Shown here one piece after another: positions 36,187-45,107 of a DNA stretch of 64,000 nt. The DNA is from Psychromonas sp030397575 (GTDB taxonomy: Bacteria; Pseudomonadota; Gammaproteobacteria; Enterobacterales; Psychromonadaceae): the NCBI RefSeq assembly GCF_046250175.1, contig NZ_CP176468.1, one strand, 5' to 3'. The notes under the pieces are model-generated. The model made no database searches, had not been told where the DNA came from, and saw only the letters and a list, made by a program, of their open reading frames with translations. The translations under genes were made by a program, and so were the position numbers. The number at the start of each line of letters is the position of its first letter. Position 1 is the first letter of the stretch.

Positions 36187-37767
36187 TTATTTGTATAGAG
36201 TACGTTCAGTATTTAAGCCTTTAATCAAACTTACGCACATAATAAGCAATACAAAGGTGAAAGGTAGTGCTGTGGCGACTACACCTGACTGTAAAGCTTG
36301 TAATGCTTCTTTACCACCAATCCATAACATTACCGCTGCAATAGCACCTTCTGTTGTTGCCCAAAAAATACGTTGTGGCACAGGGGCATCAATTTTTCCG
36401 CCTGCCGTAATACTATCTATTACCAGTGAGCCCGAATCAGAAGAGGTCACAAAAAAGATCAATATTAATACAATCGATAAAACTGAAATAACATTTCCAA
36501 AAGGAAGTTGATCATAAACGTGGAACAAAGTTAACGAGATATCTGTTAAGCCATTAGTACCTAGTTCACCTACTTTATTAACCACTTGATCTAATGCAAT
36601 ACCACCAAATACGCCCATCCAAATGATGGTTAATAGTGTCGGCACAAAAATCACACAAAAAAGGAATTGACGGACGGTACGGCCTTTAGAGACGCGAGCA
36701 ATGAACATACCAACAAATGGTGACCATGAAATCCACCATGCCCAATAGAATACAGTCCAGCCATGCATCCAAACTTCATCTTCACGGCCATGGGGATTAC
36801 TTAATGGGATAATATTGTTTAAATAAGCCATTAATGTTTCTGGAATAGAGATAATAACGACATCAAAGCTCACCGCGGTCACAAATACCAGTAATGCAAA
36901 GGCAAAAAACATATTGATATTACTGAGTAGCTTTACACCTCCCTCTATACCACGAATAATAGATAAAATAGCAATGAAAGTAACAAAGGCAATCACAGCG
37001 AACTGCATACCAATACCGCCGTCAGTTCCAAATACATGATTGATACCACTGGTTGCTTGTTGTGCTCCTAACCCTAATGAGGTCGCTAGACCAAATAAAG
37101 TGGCTAATACCGCTAAAATATCGATGATATGACCTAACCAACCCCAAGCTCTATCACCAAATATCGGATAGAAAACCGAGCGAATCGATAGAGGTAAACC
37201 TTTGTTATAGGCGAAAAAGGCTAGTGCCAAGGCTACGATTGCATAGATAGCCCAACCGTGAATGCCCCAGTGAAAAATAGTAGTGCCCATAGCTAATGCT
37301 TTTGCCTCTGGTGTATATGGCTCAACATTAAAAGGGGTTCCCCACCAATCGGTGAAATAGGCTGTTGGTTCTGCAACTCCCCAAAACAGTAATCCAATAC
37401 CCATTCCTGCAGCAAATAACATCGCTAGCCAAGAGCCTGTTGTGTATTCTGCCTTGGCTTCTTTTCCACCAATACGAATTTTACCTAATGGACTAAGCAT
37501 TAAAATGATAGCAAACACCAAAAAGAAGTTAGTTGACCACATAAATAGCAAATCAAAATCTTTCATGATGCCATTTTTAAGGTCATTTAATACTGCTTTC
37601 GCTGTTGCTGGTTCAACCATTAATGTCATAGTAATGAATAACAATATCAGGCCTGCACTTATTCCAAATACTGGGTTATGTATATCAAATCCCCATTTTT
37701 GAAGGTTATCTTGACCCACCTGGTAGTCGGTTGTCTCAATACTGTATTTATTTTGTTGATTATCCAT
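36187..37767 (-). CDS. BCCT-family betaine/carnitine/choline transporter
   Basis: This 526-residue membrane protein has about twelve helices and belongs to the betaine-choline-carnitine transporter family. The family signature is visible as WWISWSPFVGMFIARVSKGRTVRQF, with the Trp-rich substrate-site helix, together with the GMGIGLLFWGVAEP block. Such proteins import quaternary ammonium osmolytes with Na+ or H+, suiting life in sea water. It has short termini without the long C-terminal osmosensing tail of BetP. It converges with the second porin. Its upstream region holds a copy of the intergenic repeat. The precise substrate (glycine betaine, choline, carnitine or DMSP) is not readable. Confidence 0.92.
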   Translation of the reverse strand: MDNQQNKYSIETTDYQVGQDNLQKWGFDIHNPVFGISAGLILLFITMTLMVEPATAKAVLNDLKNGIMKDFDLLFMWSTNFFLVFAIILMLSPLGKIRIGGKEAKAEYTTGSWLAMLFAAGMGIGLLFWGVAEPTAYFTDWWGTPFNVEPYTPEAKALAMGTTIFHWGIHGWAIYAIVALALAFFAYNKGLPLSIRSVFYPIFGDRAWGWLGHIIDILAVLATLFGLATSLGLGAQQATSGINHVFGTDGGIGMQFAVIAFVTFIAILSIIRGIEGGVKLLSNINMFFAFALLVFVTAVSFDVVIISIPETLMAYLNNIIPLSNPHGREDEVWMHGWTVFYWAWWISWSPFVGMFIARVSKGRTVRQFLFCVIFVPTLLTIIWMGVFGGIALDQVVNKVGELGTNGLTDISLTLFHVYDQLPFGNVISVLSIVLILIFFVTSSDSGSLVIDSITAGGKIDAPVPQRIFWATTEGAIAAVMLWIGGKEALQALQSGVVATALPFTFVLLIMCVSLIKGLNTERTLYK

Positions 37768-38034
37768 AATATTTCTAATGTCTGCCCTTAAAGCGATGAT
37801 TGATTATAAAAAGAGAGGTAAGGAGTTATAAATGAAAATTTAATAAAACTAATTTACTAACGCTAAATTAATATTAACAAAATGAAATCTTTTATCATCT
37901 TTTATTACTAATTCGTTCTCATACGGAAAATACACCAAATTGGATCTTTGACTATCATACCAATCACATTCATTAACATTTTTTCGTTCATTCTCAGGCC
38001 GAAGATTAACGTAGTTAATTTTTGATAGGTTCAA

Positions 38035-38102
38035 CTTACACCTAAAATTAAGTCATGTTTCATACGCAAAATCAGCGCACTTATTTAATGTCATTGATAT
38101 TA
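38035..38102. repeat. Intergenic repeat, copy B
   Basis: This 68-base stretch matches 3527-3595 at about four fifths of positions in the same orientation. Conserved blocks are CTTACACCT, TAAGTCAT, CAAAAT-like and GCACTTATTTAAT. Confidence 0.6.
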
Positions 38103-38200
38103 TTAGCTTTGCTAAAATATTAGATAAATTTCAAGTGGGTAGGGTAAATATAAGAGTCAATATATTGTGAAAGGAGAGGGCACGACTGAGAAGTAGAAAA

Positions 38201-38226
38201 AAGGCTGGAAAACCAGCCTTACTTAT
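38201..38226 (-). terminator. Terminator of the alginate lyase gene
   Basis: AAGGCTGG (38201-38208) and CCAGCCTT (38213-38220) form an 8-bp stem with an AAAA loop. On the minus strand it is followed by TTTTTTC, since A residues precede it on the plus strand. Confidence 0.8.
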
Positions 38227-38250
38227 TTTGCAACGAACACTAATTAGACA

Positions 38251-39222
38251 TTAGTGTGTAACTTTTAAATCGTAGAAGGTTGCTTGAACATAGTCTTTAG
38301 CATTACCGGTTTTGTTTTGGTTGTAGACACCTGCTTTAAAGTACATATATTGCCCGCCTACATCATAGCGACTTTCAGACATATCAACATGTTTAGTGAT
38401 ATCTGCTTTACCTGGACGCATCACTGTTACTGCTAAATCATGTCCAGTGACCTTGATACGGTAGCTGAATTTCTCGCCTAATTTGATACCATCTTCTGGC
38501 TCTGCTGGCATTGTATCCTGATTCCAGTAGTTTGGTAATGAGTTACCTATGATATCTACCCATTGCTCTTCTGCTTCACTGTTTGGTTCGTGTGCAAAGT
38601 AGATTGCCCCTTTTTCATGTTGTGGTAATTTGCGGTAATACAAACGAATTGGTTCATCGTCATTGGCATGAATTTGGCCTATGATCACTCGTCCTTGTTG
38701 CCAGTTAACACCTGTAGTTGTGACGTGATTAACTGCTAGTGTTGCTTCCAATGTACCGTCCACTCCACCGGCATTTTTTAGATCTGCAGCTGGAGCTGTA
38801 GAAAATACCCAGTTATTACCGCCCACGCCTTTTGTACTGTATGAAGTATTGCCTCGACGTATCATTTCACGTAATTCTGAACGGGTATATTTAGTGTTTT
38901 TAGAGGTTTTAGCTCCTTTAACGGGGGACTTAAAGACCATACCTCCGTCATCGGCTAGATAAAAATATTCTGGATCAGAATAACCTGCGGCTAACGCTTT
39001 CTCTTTAATTTGGTCAGATTTACCATTGCCATCAGAGTCAACCGGTACACTGATAGTCCAACCTAATAGGTCAAATTGACTTGCAGGAGACCCTACTGTA
39101 GCGAGTATTTTTGTGTCCTTGTCTGCCGTATTTGCACAACCAAGTAATGCAAATGAACAAGCTATTGCAGCTATTTTATAGCTATTTTTAACGACAGTAT
39201 TAGGAGTTTTTTTAATTAACAT
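38251..39222 (-). CDS. Polysaccharide lyase family 7 alginate lyase, lipoprotein
   Basis: This 323-residue protein has a lipoprotein-type signal (hydrophobic segment ending LLGC, about residue 29) and a PL7 jelly-roll catalytic domain. The three conserved PL7 strands are visible: TRSELREM, the QIH motif in VIIGQIHAND, and YFKAGVYNQN. PL7 enzymes cut alginate by beta-elimination to give unsaturated oligouronates. The QIH form of the central motif is commonly linked to guluronate-containing substrate. The lipobox suggests it is anchored at the outer membrane. It is divergent from a TRAP transporter operon that could import the products. No other alginate genes are in the window. Confidence 0.9.
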   Translation of the reverse strand: MLIKKTPNTVVKNSYKIAAIACSFALLGCANTADKDTKILATVGSPASQFDLLGWTISVPVDSDGNGKSDQIKEKALAAGYSDPEYFYLADDGGMVFKSPVKGAKTSKNTKYTRSELREMIRRGNTSYSTKGVGGNNWVFSTAPAADLKNAGGVDGTLEATLAVNHVTTTGVNWQQGRVIIGQIHANDDEPIRLYYRKLPQHEKGAIYFAHEPNSEAEEQWVDIIGNSLPNYWNQDTMPAEPEDGIKLGEKFSYRIKVTGHDLAVTVMRPGKADITKHVDMSESRYDVGGQYMYFKAGVYNQNKTGNAKDYVQATFYDLKVTH

Positions 39223-39723
39223 GTGAATGCCTATTTTAATAATTGATTGGGTTCAACAGTTAGAAGCACTAATAATATGGTTTGGTTGCTAACCTTTAGA
39301 GGAGGAGTAAATTCGTTCGAGATATTATCCATTAACATTATGTGATTAGCTTTATTATCTAATAATGTTCTAACTATGTTTATATTGTCATACATATAGG
39401 AAGTGTTTCGTTACTTATCTCTCTAAATTGAGATTTATTTAAAATACTCATCTATTTATTTAATTCTTGAATTAATGGCTATTCTAAGTAATTGAATTTG
39501 TAGTTTTAATTAAATTTCAGTGTGTTGCATAACACTTTTGATTTTATTTATACTATTAAGTAATTTGTGGTGACAAAGATCTGATTTTTATATAAGTAAA
39601 AGTGAGCAATGTCATAGGAATATATTTTATTATTGTAATACTTAATGTTGTTTGTAATATCTGCGTTGTTTGTCATTGATGCATTAATGATGTTCACAAA
39701 ATATTGCCACTTTAAATAAGGAA
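39223..39723. other. Divergent control region, alginate lyase / TRAP operon
   Basis: About 500 AT-rich bases lie between divergent genes and hold no supported gene. The region includes the palindrome at 39521-39536 and presumably both promoters. Confidence 0.5.
39521..39536. promoter_or_regulatory. Palindrome, candidate operator
   Basis: GTGTT-GCAT-AACAC (39522-39535) is a perfect 5-bp-arm palindrome with a self-complementary-like centre. It lies about 190 bp upstream of the TRAP binding-protein gene and 300 bp from the lyase gene. The size and symmetry fit a dimeric repressor site, but the regulator is unknown. Confidence 0.35.
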
Positions 39724-40689
39724 ATGAAGACAATGAAAAAGATACTGCTACCTTTACTTACTACCTTACTTCTTAGTCCAAGTGTTTATGCAAAAACATT
39801 AAATTTGGGTCATGCCATGTCATTAGAAAGTGCTGCACATAAAGGCATGATGATCATGGCTGAAAAAGTAAAAGAAAAATCGGATGGTGAATTAACTATT
39901 CGTATATTTCCGAATGCGCAACTAGGTTCAGAGCGTGACCAAGCTGAACAGGTAGTAACTGGTGCAATTGATATGGCTAAAATTAATGGTGGTTTAGCAG
40001 AGTCTTTTGAACCAACGTTTAAAGTGAATGCATTACCCTTCTTATTTCGCGATGTGCCGCACATGAGAAAATTCATGAAAAGTGATGTTGCTGAAGAGAT
40101 GCTGATGTCGAGTAAAGGCAAAGGCTTTATCGGATTGACATTTTATGATTCAGGCACGCGTAGTTTTTATGCAAAAAAAGCAATTAACTCTCCAGCTGAT
40201 CTTGCCGGCATGAAAATTCGTGTTCCAGGGTCACCAACTATGATTGAAATGGTTAACTTATTAGGTGGTAAAGCAACACCTGTTCCATTTACTGAAGTTT
40301 ACACGGCACTACAACAAGGTGTCATCGATGGCGCTGAAAACAATATTTCTAGTTTAGTTGAAATGAAGCACAGTGAAGTTGCTAAGTTTTACTCGATGGA
40401 TCAACATTTAATGACACCTGATGTGATTATTATTTCTGAAAACGCATTTAACTCACTAACTCCAGAAGAGCAAAAAATATTAAAAGAAGCGGCTGCAGAA
40501 TCGCTTGAAGAGCAAATCAAAATCTGGGATGCAACTGATGAGATGAATAAAGCGAAGGGAATTAAAGCAGGCGTGACATTTGTAGAAGTGGATAAAGCCC
40601 CATTCCGCGCAGCAGTTAAACCTATGATTGATGAAGCTAAGAAAGATCCTAAATTAGCTACATTTATTGAAAAAATTGAAGCGCTTTAA
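39724..40689 (+). CDS. TRAP transporter solute-binding protein (DctP family)
   Basis: This protein of about 321 residues has a signal peptide (cleaved near VYAKTL, about residue 24) and the DctP fold. Landmarks are LGHAMSLESAAHKG, IFPNAQLGSERDQAEQV, the carboxylate-binding Arg region in GMKIRVPGSPTM, and EVYTALQQGVIDGAENN. DctP proteins bind organic acids in the periplasm through a conserved Arg. The neighbouring alginate lyase makes uronates plausible as ligand, but C4-dicarboxylates or other sugar acids are alternatives. The ATG at 39724 sits only one base after AAGGA, so the ATG at 39733 is an equally good start. A hairpin after the gene may favour its overproduction relative to the permeases. 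Confidence 0.9.
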   Translation: MKTMKKILLPLLTTLLLSPSVYAKTLNLGHAMSLESAAHKGMMIMAEKVKEKSDGELTIRIFPNAQLGSERDQAEQVVTGAIDMAKINGGLAESFEPTFKVNALPFLFRDVPHMRKFMKSDVAEEMLMSSKGKGFIGLTFYDSGTRSFYAKKAINSPADLAGMKIRVPGSPTMIEMVNLLGGKATPVPFTEVYTALQQGVIDGAENNISSLVEMKHSEVAKFYSMDQHLMTPDVIIISENAFNSLTPEEQKILKEAAAESLEEQIKIWDATDEMNKAKGIKAGVTFVEVDKAPFRAAVKPMIDEAKKDPKLATFIEKIEAL

Positions 40690-40710
40690 ATAAGTAACAG
40701 TAACACTATC

Positions 40711-40744
40711 ATTTTGCTCTGGCTTTGCTAGAGCAAAATTTTTG
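40711..40744 (+). terminator. Hairpin between binding protein and permease genes
   Basis: ATTTTGCTCT (40711-40720) and AGAGCAAAAT (40730-40739) form a 10-bp stem followed by TTTTT. As it lies inside the operon it is probably an attenuator or partial terminator. Confidence 0.6.
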
Positions 40745-40756
40745 AGGTATGTAGAC

Positions 40757-41233
40757 ATGTTAACAACGTTAAGAAACCTATTGGATAGGATCATTCTTGG
40801 TATTTCCTCCTTTGCATTGATGCTGTTGGTGGTAACGGTAACTTGGCAAGTTTTTAGTCGTTATGTTCTAAATGATCCGAGTAATTGGACTGATGAGCTT
40901 TCTCGTTACATTATGGTGTGGCTTGGTTTATTAGGAGGAAGTTATTTATTTGGAGCAAAAGGGCACTTAGCGATTACGTTGCTTGATAATTACCTCAAAG
41001 GTAAAGCACATATAGCATTGCAATTATTGATTAATGCGATCTGTTTTTCATTTGTATCCTTAGCTATGTTAAAAGGTGGCTTAGCATTGATGGAAAGAAC
41101 AACACAGCAATTATCACCCGCGTTACAACTCCCGATGTCTACTGTTTATTCGATATTACCCATTTCGGCAGTCATTATTCTCATTTATTTAGCTTTAAAT
41201 ACCTTAGATTTATTTAAAAACAAAGCAGTATAA
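40757..41233 (+). CDS. TRAP transporter small permease (DctQ family)
   Basis: This membrane protein of about 158 residues has four hydrophobic segments, the size and layout of the DctQ small subunit of TRAP transporters. The SNWTDELSRYIMVWLGLLGGSY block after the first helix is the typical DctQ signature. It pairs with the DctM large permease encoded 20 bp downstream to form the membrane part of a Na+-driven importer. Start at 40757 was chosen because GAGG lies nine bases upstream; the longer frame begins with a TTG that overlaps this site. Confidence 0.88.
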   Translation: MLTTLRNLLDRIILGISSFALMLLVVTVTWQVFSRYVLNDPSNWTDELSRYIMVWLGLLGGSYLFGAKGHLAITLLDNYLKGKAHIALQLLINAICFSFVSLAMLKGGLALMERTTQQLSPALQLPMSTVYSILPISAVIILIYLALNTLDLFKNKAV

Positions 41234-41253
41234 AATTTAAAAGGACTTATATT

Positions 41254-42561
41254 ATGGACTTGTCCATTGGTGTTTGGTTGTTATGCCTCTTTTTATTCAT
41301 GATTGCGATAAGCGTTCCGATTGCGGTGGCAATTGCAATGTCGTCATTAACCATCATGTATTTTATTTTACCCTTTGATGTGGCAAGTATAACAGCAGGC
41401 CAAAAAATCATTACGGGTATTGATAGTTTCAGTTTGTTAGCAATTCCATTCTTTATTTTAGCCGGCAACATAATGAATGTCGGAGGTATTGCTGGGCGAT
41501 TAATTAACTTAGCCAAGCTTATGGTAGGTTGGATCCCTGGTTCTTTACTACATGTAAATATTTTTGCCAACATGATGTTTGGCGCTGTGTCGGGATCTGC
41601 GGTAGCCGCTGCTGCTGCAGTTGGTAAAACGTTAGGTCCTGAACTAGAAAAAGAAGGCTACGATAAAAATTTAGCAACAGCCGTAAATGTTGCCTCTTGT
41701 CCTGCTGGATTATTGATTCCACCAAGTAACTCTTTAATCGTATTTTCAGTCGTATCTGGTGGTACATCAGTTGCTGCATTATTTATTGCTGGATACGTCC
41801 CAGGTATTTTGATGGGATTAAGTTGTATGGTTGTTGCTTATTTCATTGCTAAGAAGAAAGGCTACAAAACCAGTGCTAATGATGGTTTTACGGTACGGGA
41901 TGTACTACGTATTATTTGGGAAGCTGTGCCCAGTTTAGGGCTTATTTTTGTAGTTATTGGTGGCATTATTGGCGGTGTATTTACGGCTACGGAAGGGGCA
42001 TGTATAGCGGTTCTTTATTCCTTTGGTTTGTCACTCTGCTATCGAACACTGAAGTGGTGTCATTTCTCCAAAATTTGCAATGAAACAACGCAAATTACTG
42101 GCATTATGTTATTCCTGATTGGTGCTTCAACCATTATGTCATGGGCAATGGCTTTCACAGGTTTGCCAACTATGATCAGTGATTGGATGCTATCTATTTC
42201 TGACAACCCGATCATCATATTTATTTTAATGAATATTATCTTACTCATTATTGGTATGTTCATGGATTTAACGCCTGCAGTTTTAATCTTTACACCGATC
42301 TTTATGCCGATTGCAACCACGCTTGGTATGGATCCGATTCATTTTGCAATGATGATTATTTTTAACCTATGTATTGGTATTGCAACACCGCCGGTCGGTA
42401 CAGCACTGTTTGTGGGATGTAGTGTCAGTGGTACTAAAATAGAAAATGTAATAAGAAGCATTATGCCGTTTTGTGCAGTATTGATTGTAACCTTATTATT
42501 AATTACGTTTATTCCTGAAATCAGTTTATTCCTACCAAGATTTTTTGGTTTAATTAACTAG
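41254..42561 (+). CDS. TRAP transporter large permease (DctM family)
   Basis: This 435-residue protein has about twelve hydrophobic segments and is the large permease of a TRAP transporter. Family features are AIPFFILAGNIMN, the NIFANMMFGAVSGSAVAAAAAVGKTLGPEL block, and PPSNSLIVFSVVSGGTS, which lie in the Na+ and substrate path. AAGGA precedes the ATG. With the binding protein and small permease upstream it forms a complete dctPQM-type system. A good terminator follows at 42589-42615. Substrate is not readable; sugar acids are favoured by the adjacent alginate lyase. Confidence 0.92.
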   Translation: MDLSIGVWLLCLFLFMIAISVPIAVAIAMSSLTIMYFILPFDVASITAGQKIITGIDSFSLLAIPFFILAGNIMNVGGIAGRLINLAKLMVGWIPGSLLHVNIFANMMFGAVSGSAVAAAAAVGKTLGPELEKEGYDKNLATAVNVASCPAGLLIPPSNSLIVFSVVSGGTSVAALFIAGYVPGILMGLSCMVVAYFIAKKKGYKTSANDGFTVRDVLRIIWEAVPSLGLIFVVIGGIIGGVFTATEGACIAVLYSFGLSLCYRTLKWCHFSKICNETTQITGIMLFLIGASTIMSWAMAFTGLPTMISDWMLSISDNPIIIFILMNIILLIIGMFMDLTPAVLIFTPIFMPIATTLGMDPIHFAMMIIFNLCIGIATPPVGTALFVGCSVSGTKIENVIRSIMPFCAVLIVTLLLITFIPEISLFLPRFFGLIN

Positions 42562-42588
42562 CCAAGTCAGATATTACTGAATGTTTAC

Positions 42589-42615
42589 AGCCAACTTTAA
42601 TAGTTGGCTTTTTTA
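42589..42615 (+). terminator. Rho-independent terminator after TRAP operon
   Basis: AGCCAACT (42589-42596) and AGTTGGCT (42602-42609) form an 8-bp stem with a 5-nt loop, followed by a run of six T. Confidence 0.85.
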
Positions 42616-42850
42616 TTGCTTATTTCTTTTCGACGATCGATTAATGACGCTTTATTTCCGCTATTTAATCACTCTATGTACTTTTTTAATCCGATAGGCT
42701 AATTACTTAAAGTGATACATCACAGTTTTCTGACATTTTATAAAAAGTTCGCAACTAAGATGAGACGTATTTGGAATTTGCCAATATACTCACTAAAACT
42801 AACTATCTTTAGGTATTTTATTAACCCTTAATAAAAGGGATGGAATCTAC

Positions 42851-44515
42851 ATGAATAAACTAACTATGCTTCAAAAATTACTACTTTTAACCTTAATTCC
42901 GCTGATTAGTATATTAGCGTTATTATCGTTCATTTCTTTTTCTTTAGAAAAGAAAGGATTAGAGGATAATATTGCTGAGTTCCGCAGTGCGTTAATTAAA
43001 GAGAGAGAGCAGCAACTCAGGGAAATTACGGAAGTGGCATCTAATGTCGTGTCGCATCAGTTATCTTTGCCTAACCAAGGTAATGTTAACGCTGCTTTAC
43101 GTAATCTTCGTTTTGGCAACGCTGGTTACTTTTATATTTACGATACTAAGGGTGTCAATATTTTCCACGCAATTAAACCGGATCTAGAAGGTAAAAATCT
43201 GATCGATTTAACGGATACTAAAGGCAATAAGTTGATTGTGGGTCTGTTAAATGCAGCACAAAAAGGTAATGGGGTTTATTCATTTTATTTCCAAAAACCA
43301 GGATCTCAGGAGCAGTTTGAAAAATTAGGTTTTGCCGCAATGGTACCCAATACTAATTGGATGATTGGTACTGGTGCTTATATTGATGATATCCAAACCG
43401 TTATTAATGCTTATACAGCCACTACGACTGAGAGATTAAAAGATAAGCTCTGGTTGACCTTATATATTTCTATCGCATTAATTGTATTAACGGTTGTGAT
43501 TGTTGTATTTGCTGCCTCTCGAATGGTTAAACCAATTAAAGGCATGGCTGATAACCTTAATGATATTGCACAAGGTGAAGGGGACTTAACTTTACGTCTT
43601 GAGATTAATGGCCAAGATGAGATTGCACAATTAGGACGGTCTTTTAACTTATTCGTGGATAAATTACGTAATACCATCACTGATATTAATACTGCCACCA
43701 TAGGTATCAATCAGGCTGGTCGAGATATGAATGCGCAAAGTACAGAAATTGCATCACAGTTACAGCATCACAACAATGAAACTGACCAAGTTGTTTCAGC
43801 GATCACAGAGATGTCTTCAACGGCAAACGAGGTAGCGAATAATACCAATCAAGTTGCGGAAGCAACGCAAGCGGTAACATTAGATGTGATAAATGCACAA
43901 GAGTGCGTTGAAACTTCATTAGCAGAAGTGACTGCCTTAGTGGAAGAAATAAACGGTGCAGCAATGAGTGTCAGTGCATTAAGCGATCAATCACAAAAAA
44001 TTAATCAAGTATTAAGTGTTATTGGCGCGATTGCTGAACAAACCAACTTGTTAGCATTGAATGCGGCCATTGAAGCTGCTCGCGCAGGTGAACAAGGTCG
44101 AGGGTTTGCGGTTGTTGCTGATGAAGTACGTAGTCTGGCAAGTCGTACTCAACAAAGTACATTAGAGATTAATGAAATGCTTGATGAGTTACATCGATTA
44201 GTGAAAGTGTCAGTTAATGCTATGTCCTTAAGTCAAGAGCGCAGTACGCGCACAGTTGATTCATCTCGTACTATTTCTGAAAGCTTAGTGTCAGTGACAA
44301 ACTCTATTACTTCTATTAATGATATGAGTACACAAATTGCAACAGCGACCACTGAACAAAGCTCGGTAACGGAAGAGATTAATCGTAATGTTTATGAAAT
44401 CCAAAACATTGTGAATAGTTTAACATCGAGCAGTGTTGAAGCGGAAAAAATTGCCAGTGATGTATTGTCGGAAGGTGGGAAATTAGAAAAACTCGTCGGT
44501 CAATTTAAAATTTAA
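42851..44515 (+). CDS. Methyl-accepting chemotaxis protein with single Cache domain
   Basis: This 554-residue chemoreceptor has a membrane helix at about 10-30, a periplasmic single-Cache (sCache_2) domain, a second helix near 200-220, a HAMP linker and a signalling domain. Cache-type landmarks are LRFGNAGYFYIYDTKGVNIFHAIKPDLEGKNLIDL and the NTNWMIGTGAYIDD end strand. The signalling tip AIAEQTNLLALNAAIEAARAGE is fully conserved. sCache_2 domains bind small organic acids such as carboxylates. The position right after a TRAP organic-acid importer suggests, but does not prove, that it senses the same class of compound. It has its own promoter region after a terminator. Confidence 0.9.
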   Translation: MNKLTMLQKLLLLTLIPLISILALLSFISFSLEKKGLEDNIAEFRSALIKEREQQLREITEVASNVVSHQLSLPNQGNVNAALRNLRFGNAGYFYIYDTKGVNIFHAIKPDLEGKNLIDLTDTKGNKLIVGLLNAAQKGNGVYSFYFQKPGSQEQFEKLGFAAMVPNTNWMIGTGAYIDDIQTVINAYTATTTERLKDKLWLTLYISIALIVLTVVIVVFAASRMVKPIKGMADNLNDIAQGEGDLTLRLEINGQDEIAQLGRSFNLFVDKLRNTITDINTATIGINQAGRDMNAQSTEIASQLQHHNNETDQVVSAITEMSSTANEVANNTNQVAEATQAVTLDVINAQECVETSLAEVTALVEEINGAAMSVSALSDQSQKINQVLSVIGAIAEQTNLLALNAAIEAARAGEQGRGFAVVADEVRSLASRTQQSTLEINEMLDELHRLVKVSVNAMSLSQERSTRTVDSSRTISESLVSVTNSITSINDMSTQIATATTEQSSVTEEINRNVYEIQNIVNSLTSSSVEAEKIASDVLSEGGKLEKLVGQFKI

Positions 44516-44539
44516 GTTTATTAAACCCTCACCCTTACT

Positions 44540-44590
44540 CAAGTGATCTAATTAGAAACAATATGTTAGGTCACTTGTTTATCCCAAACA
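44540..44590 (+). terminator. Hairpin after chemoreceptor, first of two
   Basis: CAAGTGATCTAA (44540-44551) pairs with TTAGGTCACTTG (44576-44587) with one G-T wobble, then TTT. Confidence 0.55.
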
Positions 44591-44608
44591 CTGTCATTAA
44601 AATGGTTT

Positions 44609-44650
44609 GATTGTGCCAATTACAATCAAACCATTTTTTATTTACTTTTC
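44609..44650 (+). terminator. Strong terminator, second of two
   Basis: AAAATGGTTTGATTGT (44609-44624) and ACAATCAAACCATTTT (44632-44647) form a 16-bp perfect stem with a 7-nt loop and extra T. It ends about 20 bp before the next start codon, leaving little room for a promoter in between. Confidence 0.8.
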
Positions 44651-44668
44651 TTATGATGAAGTGCCTTC

Positions 44669-45064
44669 ATGTCTCAACTTACACTTACTTTAATCAGAGG
44701 TTTACCAGGAAGTGGCAAAAGCACACTTGCTAAAAAACTGCTCCAAGAATCACAACAGAATACGCTGCATGTTGAAGCTGATATGTATTTTATTGATCGA
44801 GGTGGGGTTTATCGATTTCAGCCTGAAAAGTTATCGGAAGCGCATCACTGGTGCCAACAACAATCTTTGATGGCCTTAAAAAACAAACAAAATGTGATTG
44901 TTGCAAATACCTTTGTTAAGCGTTGGGAAATGAAGTTCTATGAGCAGTTAGCGACGCGCTTCAATGCAAGATTGAAAGTGATTAACTGCACAGGAAAGTT
45001 TACTAATATCCATGAAGTGCCTAAGCCTGTTATTGCAAAAATGCGTAAAAATTGGCAAGTCTAA
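44669..45064 (+). CDS. AAA_33-type P-loop kinase
   Basis: This 131-residue protein carries a Walker A motif, RGLPGSGKSTLAKK, at about residues 10-23, and a VEADMYFIDRGG region resembling the D-loop of polynucleotide kinase-like ATP-binding proteins (AAA_33). Such small kinases phosphorylate a small molecule or polynucleotide end; the substrate is unknown. It starts very close to a strong terminator hairpin, so transcription may start within the hairpin or read through it. It converges with modF. No conserved partner is evident. Confidence 0.72.
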   Translation: MSQLTLTLIRGLPGSGKSTLAKKLLQESQQNTLHVEADMYFIDRGGVYRFQPEKLSEAHHWCQQQSLMALKNKQNVIVANTFVKRWEMKFYEQLATRFNARLKVINCTGKFTNIHEVPKPVIAKMRKNWQV

Positions 45065-45086
45065 AACAACTAAACTTACCAATTTT
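45049..45086. terminator. Imperfect hairpin between convergent genes
   Basis: AAATTGG near 45050 pairs with CCAATTT near 45080, with neighbouring AAGT/ACTT pairs and one mismatch. It lies at the junction of two convergent genes. Confidence 0.35.
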
Positions 45087-45107
45087 ATGCTTTATATACA
45101 GAGATGT

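Larger units (their letters stand above)
37768..38250. other. Intergenic region with interspersed repeat
   Basis: These 483 bases hold the upstream sequence of the BCCT gene, repeat copy B (38035-38102) and the alginate lyase terminator (38201-38220). A 61-codon frame at 37849-38034 was rejected. Confidence 0.45.

Noticed and set aside
37849..38034. 61-codon minus-strand frame next to the repeat copy
   Set aside because: No homology recognised, start lies at the edge of the repeat, and there is no ribosome site; possible but unsupported.
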